NCBI GenBank assembly: GCA_042691655.1
Contig: CP170506.1
Coordinates: 4,278,001-4,342,000 of the forward strand
Direction of reading: 5' to 3'
From: UBA695 sp042691655
GTDB taxonomy: Bacteria > Verrucomicrobiota > Verrucomicrobiia > Chthoniobacterales > Chthoniobacteraceae
Length of the DNA: 64,000 nt
In this document: piece by piece, positions 23,416 to 31,938 of the stretch
Layout: the number at the start of each line of letters is the position of its first letter
Numbering within the stretch: position 1 is the stretch's first letter
Made by a program: the position numbers and the translations under genes
Notes under the pieces: model-generated
The model's database searches: none
What the model saw: only the letters and a program-made list of their open reading frames with translations
Told to the model about the DNA's origin: nothing

Positions 23416-25089
23416 ATGTCTTACACCCTCGGAATAGATTACGGCACTAATAGCGTCCGCGCCTTGATCGTGGACTGCCGCGATGGCAGCGAACTCGGGA
23501 CCTGCGTGGTCAATTACCCCAGCGGCGAACAGGGCATTTTGCTCGATCCCGCCGACGCCCACCTTGCCCGCCAGCATCCTGGCGACTACCTTTTCGGCCT
23601 GGAAAAAAGCGTCTTGGGCGCGCTGGCCGAGGCGGCGAAGACCCCGGGGTTCTCGGCCTCCCAGGTGATCGGCATCGGAGTGGACACGACCGGCTCCAGC
23701 CCCATGCCCGTGGACGCGCACAACGTCCCCCTCGCGCTTGGGCCCCGGTGGAAAGAGACGCTGGCCGCGCAATGCTGGCTGTGGAAAGACCACACCTCCC
23801 ACCGCGAAGCCGCGCGCATTACCGAACTCGCCGCGAGGTACCGGCCGCAATACATCGCCAAGTGCGGCAATACCTATTCCTCCGAGTGGTTCTGGTCGAA
23901 AATCCTGAACTGCCTCAACACCGCCCCGGAAGTCTTCGACGCCGCCTATAGCTGGGTGGAGCTTTCCGATTACATCCCCTCCGTGCTGGCCGGAGCCGCG
24001 AGCCCGGCGGAGGTGAAGCGGGGTATCTGTGCTGCCGGTCATAAGGCTCTCTACGCCGAGGACTGGGGCGGCCTGCCGGACGAAGAATTCCTCACCTTCC
24101 TCCACCCGAAGCTGGCCGAATTGCGCGCCCGCCTTTACCCCAAGGCCTACGACGCCACCGAAGCCGCCGGGGCGCTCTGCCCCGAATGGGCCGCCAAGCT
24201 CGGACTCCCCGAGGGCATCCCCATTGCCATTGGAGAATTCGACGTCCACTACGGGGCCATCGGCAGCGGCGTGGAAGAGGGCGTGCTCGTGAAAGCCATC
24301 GGCACCTCCACCTGCGACTGCACCGTCGTGCGCGCCGACCGCAACGTGCCCGATATCCCCGGCATCTGCGGCATCGTCAAGGGCGCGATCCTCCCCGGCT
24401 ACTTTGGCATCGAAGCGGGCCAATCCGCCGTGGGCGACATCTTCAAATGGTGGGTGGAAGGCGTCCTGCAAGGCGACGGCGCGACCCACCGCGATCTTAC
24501 CTCGCGCGTTCGCGACCAGAAGCCCGGCCGAAGCGGCCTCCTCGCGCTCGATTGGAACAACGGCAACCGCACCATCCTCGTCGATCCGCTGCTCAGCGGC
24601 CTCCTCGTGGGCCAGACGCTCCACACCACGCGGGCGGAAATCTACCGCGCGCTCATCGAGGCCACGGCCTTCGGCGCGCGCGCCATCATTGAGCGTATTC
24701 GGGAATACGGAGTACCGATCCAGCGCGTCGTCTGCTGCGGCGGCATCGCGGAAAAGAACGCCTTCCTGATGCAGATTTACGCCGACGTTACCGGCTGCGC
24801 CATGCAGGTCTCCGGCTCCGCCCAGGCTTGTGCGCTCGGCTCTGCCGTCGCCGCCGCTGTCCTTGCGGGCCCGGAACGCGGCGGGCACCCGGATTTCCCC
24901 ACGGCCCAAAAAGCCATGACCTCCATCAAGCCCGTCTGCTACGCGCCTATCCCTGAAAACCAAGCCATCTACGACCGCCTCTACCGCCTCTACCGCGAGC
25001 TGCACGATGCCTTCGGCGGCGTCAGCAAATCTGCCGACCTCTCGCGCGTGATGAAAGACCTCATCGAAATCAAACACTCCTCCAACTGA
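23416..25089 (+). CDS. araB: Ribulokinase
   Basis: Phosphorylates L-ribulose to L-ribulose 5-phosphate in L-arabinose catabolism. It has 557 residues, normal for bacterial AraB. The FGGY-kinase N-terminus YTLGIDYGTNSVRALIVD carries the phosphate loop; later motifs include GIGVDTTGSSPMPVD, GTSTCDCTVV and VVCCGGIAEKNAFLMQIYAD. It is the first gene of araBAD; araA follows after 12 bases. Confidence 0.95.
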   Translation: MSYTLGIDYGTNSVRALIVDCRDGSELGTCVVNYPSGEQGILLDPADAHLARQHPGDYLFGLEKSVLGALAEAAKTPGFSASQVIGIGVDTTGSSPMPVDAHNVPLALGPRWKETLAAQCWLWKDHTSHREAARITELAARYRPQYIAKCGNTYSSEWFWSKILNCLNTAPEVFDAAYSWVELSDYIPSVLAGAASPAEVKRGICAAGHKALYAEDWGGLPDEEFLTFLHPKLAELRARLYPKAYDATEAAGALCPEWAAKLGLPEGIPIAIGEFDVHYGAIGSGVEEGVLVKAIGTSTCDCTVVRADRNVPDIPGICGIVKGAILPGYFGIEAGQSAVGDIFKWWVEGVLQGDGATHRDLTSRVRDQKPGRSGLLALDWNNGNRTILVDPLLSGLLVGQTLHTTRAEIYRALIEATAFGARAIIERIREYGVPIQRVVCCGGIAEKNAFLMQIYADVTGCAMQVSGSAQACALGSAVAAAVLAGPERGGHPDFPTAQKAMTSIKPVCYAPIPENQAIYDRLYRLYRELHDAFGGVSKSADLSRVMKDLIEIKHSSN

Positions 25090-25101
25090 CCTTCTTTTTT
25101 T

Positions 25102-26613
25102 ATGAAACTTAAACCCTCAGAAATCTGGTTCATCACCGGCAGCCAGCATCTTTACGGCCCCAAGACCCTCGCGCAAGTCGCCGAGGATTCCACGAAAATC
25201 GTCGAGGCCCTCAACGCCTCCAAGCGCCTTCCCTTGCCGCTGATTTTCAAGCCGGTCGTCAAGACGCCGGACGAGATCCGCCAGCTTTGCCTCGACGCCA
25301 ACCACGCGCCCGAGTGCGCGGGCCTGGTCCTTTGGATGCACACCTTTTCGCCCTCCAAAATGTGGATCGGCGGCCTCTCGCTTTTGGACAAACCCTTCCT
25401 GCATCTCCACACGCAGTTCAACCGCGACCTGCCCTGGAGCGAGATCGACATGGATTTCATGAACTTGAACCAAGCCGCCCACGGCGACCGCGAGGCCGGG
25501 TTCATCCACACCCGCCTGCGCTTGGGGCGCAAAGTCGTCTCCGGCCACTGGTCCGAGCCCGAGGTGCAGAGCGCCATCGGCTCCTGGATGGGCGTCGCAC
25601 GCGGCTGGGCCGCCTGGCAGGGGGGCAAGTTCGTGCGCTTCGGCGATAACATGCGCCAGGTCGCCGTCACCGATGGCAACAAAGTGAGCGCCGAGGCCCG
25701 GTTCGGATTCTCCGTCAACACCCACGGCGTGGGCGACCTCGTGGCCGTCATCGGCGAAGTCACCGACGCCGCCATCGACACCCTTTGCACCGAATACGAG
25801 GACCTCTACGCCGTCGCTCCCGAGCTGCGCAAGTGCGGGGCGCGGTATGCGTCGCTGCGCGAGGGGGCCCGCATCGAGCTGGGCCTGCGCGCCTTCCTGG
25901 GAGCCGGGGATTTCCAAGGCTTCACCACGACGTTCGAGGATCTCCACGGCTTGAAACAGCTCCCCGGCCTCGCCGTCCAGCGCCTCATGGCCGACGGCTA
26001 CGGCTTCGGCCCCGAGGGCGATTGGAAAACCGCCGCGCTGATCCGCCTCATGAAAGTCATCGCCGAAGGGCGCGCGGGCGGCACCTCGCTCATGGAGGAC
26101 TACACCTACCACCTCGACCCGGCGGGCCCGCTCATCCTCGGCTCGCACATGCTGGAGGTCTGCCCCTCCATCGCCAGCGCCAAGCCCTCCCTGGAGATTC
26201 ACCCGCTCGGCATCGGCGGGAAAGCGGACCCCGTGCGCCTCGTCTTCGACGCCCCGGCGGGCCCGGCGGTCGCCGCTTCGCTCATCGACTTGGGCAACCG
26301 CTTCCGGCTGATCGTCAACGAAGTCGACGCCATCCTGCCGCCCCAGCCGCTGCCTAAGCTCCCCGTCGCCCGGGCCGTCTGGAAGCCGCGCCCGGACTTC
26401 AAGACCGCCACCGCCGCGTGGATCTACGCGGGCGGCGCGCACCACACCAGCTTCAGCTACGCCCTCACCACCGAGGACCTCGAAGACCTAGCCGAGATCG
26501 CCGGGATCGAGCTCGTCCCCATCGACGGCGCCACCACGCTGCGCGCCTTCAAGGATCAGCTCCGCAACAACGAAATCTACTACCACCTCGCCCCGGGGTT
26601 GAGAGGGTTATAG
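25102..26613 (+). CDS. araA: L-arabinose isomerase
   Basis: Converts L-arabinose to L-ribulose, a Mn2+-dependent reaction. It has 503 residues, as expected. The start MKLKPSEIWFITGSQHLYGP is typical; further conserved parts are VLWMHTFSPSKMWIGGL, LHTQFNRDLPW, NLNQAAHGDREAGFI with the catalytic region, and HTSFSYALTTEDLEDLAEI. The 12 bases before its ATG are pyrimidine-only (ccttctttttttt-like), so no Shine-Dalgarno is present. It lies between araB and araD. Confidence 0.96.
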   Translation: MKLKPSEIWFITGSQHLYGPKTLAQVAEDSTKIVEALNASKRLPLPLIFKPVVKTPDEIRQLCLDANHAPECAGLVLWMHTFSPSKMWIGGLSLLDKPFLHLHTQFNRDLPWSEIDMDFMNLNQAAHGDREAGFIHTRLRLGRKVVSGHWSEPEVQSAIGSWMGVARGWAAWQGGKFVRFGDNMRQVAVTDGNKVSAEARFGFSVNTHGVGDLVAVIGEVTDAAIDTLCTEYEDLYAVAPELRKCGARYASLREGARIELGLRAFLGAGDFQGFTTTFEDLHGLKQLPGLAVQRLMADGYGFGPEGDWKTAALIRLMKVIAEGRAGGTSLMEDYTYHLDPAGPLILGSHMLEVCPSIASAKPSLEIHPLGIGGKADPVRLVFDAPAGPAVAASLIDLGNRFRLIVNEVDAILPPQPLPKLPVARAVWKPRPDFKTATAAWIYAGGAHHTSFSYALTTEDLEDLAEIAGIELVPIDGATTLRAFKDQLRNNEIYYHLAPGLRGL

Positions 26614-26616
26614 AAT

Positions 26617-27312
26617 ATGAGCGCGTATCAGGACCTTAAACAAGAGTGTTTCGAGGCGAACCTCCTCCTGCCGAGCTACCGCCTCATCGACCTGACGTTC
26701 GGCAACGTCAGCGTGTCCGACCCGGCCCGCGCCGTTTTTGCCATCAAGCCGAGCGGCGTCGATTACGCCACGATGACGGCGGGAGACATGGTTGTGGTTG
26801 ACTACGAGGGCCACATCGTCGAGGGGGCCCTGCGCCCCTCGTCCGACACCCCCACGCACCGGCGGCTTTTCCAGGCGTTCACCGGCATCCGCGCGGTCGT
26901 CCACACCCATTCGCGCAACGCCACCGCGTTTGCGCAGGCCGGGCGCGGCATCCCGTGCATGGGCACCACGCACAGCGATTATTTTTACGGCGAAGTCCCC
27001 GTCACCCGAGCCCTCACGGCCGATGAGGTCACGGGCGAGTACGAATGGGAGACCGGCAACGTCATCGTCGAGCGCTTCCGCAACCTTGATCCGCTAATGG
27101 TCCCCGCGGTGCTCGTGAAAAACCACGGGCCCTTCGCCTGGGGTCCCGGCGGCAAGAAAGCCGTCGAGACCGCCTTTGCCCTGGAGATCGTGGCCGAAAT
27201 GGCCCTGAAAGCGCTGCAACTGAACCCCACCGCCGGGGCGGTCCCGCAGTACTTACTGGATAAGCACTACCTGCGCAAACACGGCGCGGGCGCTTACTAC
27301 GGGCAGAAGTAG
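26617..27312 (+). CDS. araD: L-ribulose-5-phosphate 4-epimerase
   Basis: Converts L-ribulose 5-phosphate to D-xylulose 5-phosphate, completing entry of arabinose into the pentose phosphate pathway. It has 231 residues, the usual size of class II aldolase/epimerases. Motifs: FGNVSVSDP, IKPSGVDYATM, VHTHSRNATAFAQAGRGIP with the zinc-binding HTH, and VKNHGPFAWG. It starts 3 bases after araA and closes the araBAD operon. Confidence 0.95.
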   Translation: MSAYQDLKQECFEANLLLPSYRLIDLTFGNVSVSDPARAVFAIKPSGVDYATMTAGDMVVVDYEGHIVEGALRPSSDTPTHRRLFQAFTGIRAVVHTHSRNATAFAQAGRGIPCMGTTHSDYFYGEVPVTRALTADEVTGEYEWETGNVIVERFRNLDPLMVPAVLVKNHGPFAWGPGGKKAVETAFALEIVAEMALKALQLNPTAGAVPQYLLDKHYLRKHGAGAYYGQK

Positions 27313-27314
27313 GA

Positions 27315-27376
27315 GTGTGGAATTCCGCTCGCATTCAGCCCAAAGAATCGGCTACCGTCAGTGCGGAATTCCACAC
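27315..27376. promoter_or_regulatory. Perfect 14-bp inverted repeat before the XRE gene
   Basis: GTGTGGAATTCCGC at 27315-27328 and its exact reverse complement GCGGAATTCCACAC at 27363-27376, 34 bases apart, the second ending one base before the ATG at 27378. Each arm contains the self-complementary core GGAATTCC. This fits an autoregulatory operator for the XRE-family gene. Confidence 0.55.
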
Positions 27377-27377
27377 A

Positions 27378-27650
27378 ATGAAAGTGCCACGCAATATCAT
27401 TGGCCCGAAGCTGAGGCAGATTCGCTTTGAACGCGGGCTGACCCAACCGGCACTCGCATCCATGTGTCAGTTGAAAGGCTGGGATCTTTCCCGCGACATG
27501 CTGGCCAGAATTGAAGGTCAGACGCGCTGGGTATCCGACTTCGAGCTGTTGTTCCTTGCAGACGTGCTGAACCTTTCCCCCACCCAGCTTCTCCCGAAGC
27601 CCGGAATGGCAAAAGAGCTCATTTTGAAATTGGAACGACCTCTGGAATAA
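27378..27650 (+). CDS. XRE-family helix-turn-helix regulator (90 aa)
   Basis: Small DNA-binding protein with one Cro/C1-type helix-turn-helix covering most of its length: IGPKLRQIRFERGLTQPALA, then SRDMLARIEGQTRWVSDFEL and LFLADVLNLSPTQLL. The ATG at 27378 gives 90 residues; the longer frame from 27315 would run through the inverted repeat. It lies 65 bases after araD on the same strand. No toxin partner is seen next to it, so it is probably a lone regulator of unknown target. Confidence 0.75.
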   Translation: MKVPRNIIGPKLRQIRFERGLTQPALASMCQLKGWDLSRDMLARIEGQTRWVSDFELLFLADVLNLSPTQLLPKPGMAKELILKLERPLE

Positions 27651-27662
27651 AATAGCTGCCGC

Positions 27663-28814
27663 CTACCCCCGCCGAAACGCCGCCGGGGTCATCCCCGTTT
27701 CGCGTTTAAAAAAGCGCCCGAAATAGGTAGCCGACGAAAACCCGCAACTCTTCGCAATCTCGCCCAGCGCCAAGTCCGAATACCGAACCATATTCTGGCT
27801 GCGCTGAAGCCGGATGCGGCTGATCTCCCCCGCCACCGAACGCCCGAGGTGGAGCCGAAAAAGCTGGTCGAGCGTGGAGCGCGAAACCCCCACCGCCTCG
27901 CAAATCTGCCCGACCGTCGCCGCCGTCCCGGCCTCGGCGCGGATCAGCCGGGCGGCGCGAATCACCGTCGGGTCCCCGGCGGCCACGGTGTCCGTCGAGC
28001 TGCGTTCCACGATCCCGCGTGGCGGCACTTTGAGGCGCATCTCCGTCGGTTTCCCCGCGAGCAGGCGCGCGATTGTTTCCCCGGCGGCGTACCCGATCCG
28101 CTCCCCGTCCGGCTCCACGCTGGAGAGGGTCGGGCGGCAGAGGCGGCAGATAATCTCGTCATTGTCCACGCCCAGCACCGCCACGTCCTCCGGAATGCGG
28201 ATGCCCGTCTCGCGACACGCGTTGATGACCTGCTGGCCCCGGATGTCGTTGCAGGCCAGGATGGCCACCGGCTTGGGCAGCGAGCGCAGCCACGCCGCCA
28301 GCCCGGCTTCCGCGCCGCTTTTTTCGAACTTGTAGAGATCCTGCCCGGCGCGCGTCGCCCGCGAGGGGGCGTAGAGATGCACGCGGTTTTCCCCGCCCTC
28401 CAGCCGCGCCGCTTCCTGCCGCTGGTCGGAGAAAAAAACGCTCGGGTAACCGCAATACGCCAGGTGATGAAACCCCGCCTGCCGGAAAAAATCGAACGCC
28501 CGCCGGACAATCGCCGCGTCGTCGGATTCGATCACCGGCATTTGCGGGCTGCGGCAGCGCCCGTGCACGTCCACCACAGGGATGCCGAGGGCCGCTATGC
28601 GCCGGTAGAGCGTCTGGTTGGGGATGTAGGCGATGAGCCCATCAAGCCGCTGTTTTTTCAGCCACGCCGGGAACTCCTCCACTTCCGGGCGCTCATGGGC
28701 CAGTATGATCCAGTCATCCCTAGTGTCGGCATAGTTCGCGATGCCCCGGCAGAGGCCCCGCCCGTAGGCGCGCGAGGCGTCCACCAGCACGCCGACATGG
28801 AGGGGCTTTTTCAT
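27663..28814 (-). CDS. xylR: XylR-type regulator (LacI-like sensor, AraC-type DNA-binding domain)
   Basis: Transcriptional activator of D-xylose use. It has 383 residues. The N-terminal domain (about 1-270) resembles a LacI-type periplasmic-binding fold (HVGVLVDASRAYGRGLCRGI). The C-terminal AraC domain (about 285-383) has two helix-turn-helices, VGQICEAVGVSRSTLDQLFR and LGEIAKSCGFSSATYFGRFF, ending in the family sequence FKRETGMTPAAFRR. This order is that of E. coli XylR. It diverges from xylA with 135 bases in between, so control of xylAB and the following transporter is inferred. Confidence 0.9.
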   Translation of the reverse strand: MKKPLHVGVLVDASRAYGRGLCRGIANYADTRDDWIILAHERPEVEEFPAWLKKQRLDGLIAYIPNQTLYRRIAALGIPVVDVHGRCRSPQMPVIESDDAAIVRRAFDFFRQAGFHHLAYCGYPSVFFSDQRQEAARLEGGENRVHLYAPSRATRAGQDLYKFEKSGAEAGLAAWLRSLPKPVAILACNDIRGQQVINACRETGIRIPEDVAVLGVDNDEIICRLCRPTLSSVEPDGERIGYAAGETIARLLAGKPTEMRLKVPPRGIVERSSTDTVAAGDPTVIRAARLIRAEAGTAATVGQICEAVGVSRSTLDQLFRLHLGRSVAGEISRIRLQRSQNMVRYSDLALGEIAKSCGFSSATYFGRFFKRETGMTPAAFRRG

Positions 28815-28830
28815 TATTAAAATAAGACGG

Positions 28831-28843
28831 GTTTTGCGAAAAC
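28831..28843. promoter_or_regulatory. Inverted repeat in the xylR-xylA promoter
   Basis: GTTTT-GCG-AAAAC, a perfect dyad 17 bases upstream of the xylR start. It is a candidate XylR or LacI-type operator; only the dyad itself is certain. Confidence 0.35.
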
Positions 28844-28949
28844 AGGACAGCGACTGACCTTTTCTTAACGCGTAATGTCCCCTCGAAGCCAGAAGTTATT
28901 TTGGCCGTTCCCCATCCGTTTTTTTCAAACCACTCGAAATCCTTTCTCC

Positions 28950-30269
28950 ATGAGCACCTATTTTCCTCAAGTCGCCCAGCCGATCGCCTACGAAGGCCCC
29001 AAGAGCAAGTCCCCACTGGCCTTTAAATGGTACGACGCCAGCCGCGTCATCGCGGGCAAGACCATGGCCGAGCATTTCCGCTTCGCCGTCGCCTTCTGGC
29101 ACACCTTCAAGGGCACCGGCGCGGATATGTTCGGCCCCGCCGCCTGGGTGCGCGACTGGAACTGCGGCTCCCCGCTCGAAGCCGCCGCGCACGCCCTGCG
29201 CGCCAATTTCGAATTCACCCAAAAGCTCGGCGCGCCCTTCTACTGCTTCCACGACCGCGACATCGCGCCGGAGGGGGCCACCTTCGCCGAGTCGTGCAAA
29301 AACCTGGAGGCCATCGTCGCCCAGGCCAAGGAACTGCAAAAGGCAACCGGAATCAGACTCCTCTGGGGCACCGCCAACTGCTTCTCCAACCCCCGCTACA
29401 CCCACGGCGCGGGCACCAACCCCGACCTCAACGTCTTCGCCTACGCCGTCGCCCAGGTGAAGCACGCCATGGAAGCCACCTACGAGCTGGGCGGCGAAAA
29501 CTACGTCTTCTGGGGCGGCCGCGAAGGCTACGAGACCCTGCTGAACACCGATTACCCGCAGGAACAGGAGCAGTTCGCCCGGTTCCTCCAGCTCGCCGTT
29601 GAGCACAAAAAGAAGATCGGCTTCACGGGCCAGTTCCTCATCGAGCCCAAGCCGAAGGAACCGACCAAGCATCAGTACGACTTCGACACCGCCACCGTCT
29701 TGGGCTTCCTGCGCGGCCACGGCCTCTACGAGGACTTCAAAATCAACATCGAGGCGAACCACGCCACGCTCGCGGGCCACACCTTTGAGCACGAGCTGAC
29801 CGTCGCCTCCGCCGAGGGCAAGCTCGGCAGCATCGACGCCAACCAGGGCGATTACCTGCTCGGCTGGGACACCGACCAGTTCCCCAGCGACCTCTACTCC
29901 ACCACCGCCGCCATGCTCGTCGTGCTCCAGCAGGCGGGCGGCATCGGCTCGGGCGGCTTCAACTTTGACGCCAAGTGCCGTCGCGGTTCCAACGACGCGC
30001 TCGACCTCTTCTACGCCCACATCGGCGGCATGGACGCCTTCGCGCGCGGCCTCGTCGTGGCGGATAAGCTCATCCAGGAAAAGGCACTCTCCGGCTTCAT
30101 CGCTGAACGCTACAGCTCGTGGAAATCCCCGCTTGGCGAAAAGATCCTCGCCGGGAAAGCCTCCTCCGACGAACTGGACGCCTACGTTCGCACCCAGGCC
30201 GAACCGACCGTCAAGAGCGGCCGCCAGGAGCTGCTGGAGATCATCCGCAACGAATACCTCCTGGCCTAG
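28950..30269 (+). CDS. xylA: Xylose isomerase
   Basis: Interconverts D-xylose and D-xylulose with divalent metals. The ATG at 28950 gives 439 residues, the length of the type II enzymes; an upstream start at 28875 is less likely. Key motifs: FYCFHDRDIAPEG with the catalytic His, VFWGGREGYETLLNTD, KIGFTGQFLIEPKPKEPTKH and FKINIEANHATLAGHTFEHE. Metal ligands are the Glu/Asp/His of these segments. It is the first gene of xylA-xylB-ABC. Confidence 0.96.
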   Translation: MSTYFPQVAQPIAYEGPKSKSPLAFKWYDASRVIAGKTMAEHFRFAVAFWHTFKGTGADMFGPAAWVRDWNCGSPLEAAAHALRANFEFTQKLGAPFYCFHDRDIAPEGATFAESCKNLEAIVAQAKELQKATGIRLLWGTANCFSNPRYTHGAGTNPDLNVFAYAVAQVKHAMEATYELGGENYVFWGGREGYETLLNTDYPQEQEQFARFLQLAVEHKKKIGFTGQFLIEPKPKEPTKHQYDFDTATVLGFLRGHGLYEDFKINIEANHATLAGHTFEHELTVASAEGKLGSIDANQGDYLLGWDTDQFPSDLYSTTAAMLVVLQQAGGIGSGGFNFDAKCRRGSNDALDLFYAHIGGMDAFARGLVVADKLIQEKALSGFIAERYSSWKSPLGEKILAGKASSDELDAYVRTQAEPTVKSGRQELLEIIRNEYLLA

Positions 30270-30291
30270 TCCAAGGCAGGCCCAACACTTC

Positions 30292-30345
30292 CGCGTTACG
30301 AATCTCCAAATTCGTAACGCGATTGTCTTGGAATCTCCCGATTCC
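30292..30345. repeat. Family 3 hairpin plus a second hairpin between xylA and xylB
   Basis: CGCGTTACGAAT, spacer CTCCAA, ATTCGTAACGCG: a perfect 12-bp stem (30292-30321). It is followed by GGAATC-TCCC-GATTCC (30330-30345). The pair sits inside an operon and could dampen or process the transcript between xylA and xylB. Confidence 0.7.
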
Positions 30346-30363
30346 GAAAGCACTAGTAATCCC

Positions 30364-31884
30364 ATGCCCCTCTACCTCGGCCTCGACAGCAGCACCCAAG
30401 GTCTCAAAGCGATCCTGATTGACCCCGCAAAGGGGGAGATCGTCTCGCGCGCCTCGGTGAATTACGGCAGCGACCTGCCGGAGTACGCTTCCCCCGGCGG
30501 CGTGCTGCCCAATGACGATCCGCTGGTCAAACACGCCGACCCGCTCATGTGGCTTGCGGCGCTCGACCTCGTCCTGGCGCGGCTTGGGGAAACGGGCGCG
30601 CCGCTGGCGGAGGTCGCGGGTATCAGCGGCTCCGGCCAGCAGCACGGCTCGGTCTATCTCAACGAAACCTTCTTCGAAGTGGTCGATCAACTGCGCCCCG
30701 AGGTGCCCCTTGCCACGCAGTTCGCCCCCGCGCTCGCCCGCAAAACCTCGCCCATCTGGATGGACAGCTCCACCGGCCCCGAATGCGCCGAGATCACGGC
30801 GGAGATCGGCTCCTCGCTGCAAACCTTCACCGGCTCGCCCGCCATCGAACGTTTCACCGGGCCGCAGATCCGCAAATTTTCCAAGACCGACCCGGAAGCC
30901 TACGCCGCCACCCGGCGCATCCACCTGGTTTCGTCGTTTCTCTGCTCGGTGCTTTGCGGGGCCGACGCCCCCGTCGACCTGGGCGACGGCGCGGGAATGA
31001 ATCTCGCCAACCTCGCCCGCAGGGAGTGGGACCCGCACATCGCCCGGGCCACCGCGCCCGGTCTGCGCCAGCGCCTGCCCCGCTTGGTGACGGGCTCCAA
31101 GCGCGCGGGGCACCTGGCCCCCTACTTCGCCAAATACGGCCTCGCGCCCGGCATCCCCGTGGCGGCCTGGACCGGCGACAACCCGGCGAGCCTCGTCGGC
31201 TCGGGCGCGATCACCCAGGGCACCGCCGTCGTCAGCCTGGGCACCAGCGACACCTTTTTCGCCGCGCTCGACGCCTACAAGCTCGACCCCGAGGGCTATG
31301 GCCACATCTTTGGCCACCCGGCAGGCGGCTTCATGAGCCTCACCTGCTTTAAAAACGGCTCGCTTGCCCGCGAACGCGTCAAAAATGAGCTGGGGGTGGA
31401 CTGGACCTTCTTCGACCGCACCGCCTTTGAGCTGACCCCGCCCGGCAACGAAGGCCGCTGGGCGCTACCGTGGTTCGAGCCGGAGATCACCCCGCTCATC
31501 CCCACGCCCGGGCTGAAAGCCAACTTTGCCTACGACGCCGCGCCGCCCGAAGTGCGCATCCGGGCCGTCGTCGAGGGGCAGGCGCTCTCCATGCGGCGTT
31601 ATTCGCTCTGGATGGGCGAGTTCCAGACGCTGCGCGTCACCGGGGGCGCTTCGCAGAGCGATGGGATTTTGCAAACCCTGGCCGACGTCTTTGGCACGCC
31701 GGTCGAGACCATCTCCACCACCGATTCCGCGGCCCTCGGCGCGGCCTTTATCGCGGCCAACGTCGCGGGCGGCCACCCCTACGAGCGCCTTGCGGCGGCC
31801 TACTGCCCGGCCTGCCGGACCCTCGCGCCCCGCCCCGAAGCGGTGGCCACCTACCAGCGCTTGCTGCCCGAGTTCCGATTCTAG
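30364..31884 (+). CDS. xylB: Xylulokinase
   Basis: Phosphorylates D-xylulose to D-xylulose 5-phosphate. The ATG at 30364 gives 506 residues. The FGGY-family start MPLYLGLDSSTQGLKAILID has the phosphate loop; AEVAGISGSGQQHGSVYL, SPIWMDSSTGPECAEI, WTGDNPASLVGSGAITQGTA and LRVTGGASQSDGILQTLADV are conserved. It follows xylA after 94 bases, which include two hairpins. The ABC ATPase gene begins 54 bases later. Confidence 0.93.
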   Translation: MPLYLGLDSSTQGLKAILIDPAKGEIVSRASVNYGSDLPEYASPGGVLPNDDPLVKHADPLMWLAALDLVLARLGETGAPLAEVAGISGSGQQHGSVYLNETFFEVVDQLRPEVPLATQFAPALARKTSPIWMDSSTGPECAEITAEIGSSLQTFTGSPAIERFTGPQIRKFSKTDPEAYAATRRIHLVSSFLCSVLCGADAPVDLGDGAGMNLANLARREWDPHIARATAPGLRQRLPRLVTGSKRAGHLAPYFAKYGLAPGIPVAAWTGDNPASLVGSGAITQGTAVVSLGTSDTFFAALDAYKLDPEGYGHIFGHPAGGFMSLTCFKNGSLARERVKNELGVDWTFFDRTAFELTPPGNEGRWALPWFEPEITPLIPTPGLKANFAYDAAPPEVRIRAVVEGQALSMRRYSLWMGEFQTLRVTGGASQSDGILQTLADVFGTPVETISTTDSAALGAAFIAANVAGGHPYERLAAAYCPACRTLAPRPEAVATYQRLLPEFRF

Positions 31885-31938
31885 GCTTGGGGAGGAGTCG
31901 CCCTGGGGAGCACGCCTCCCCTTGATTGGCGACTTAGA

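Noticed and set aside
23290..25077. 595-codon minus-strand frame opposite araB
   Set aside because: Antisense of a canonical FGGY kinase; no family resemblance.
27378..27650. Antitoxin of a toxin-antitoxin pair
   Set aside because: No toxin-sized gene lies next to it; the neighbours are araD and xylR.
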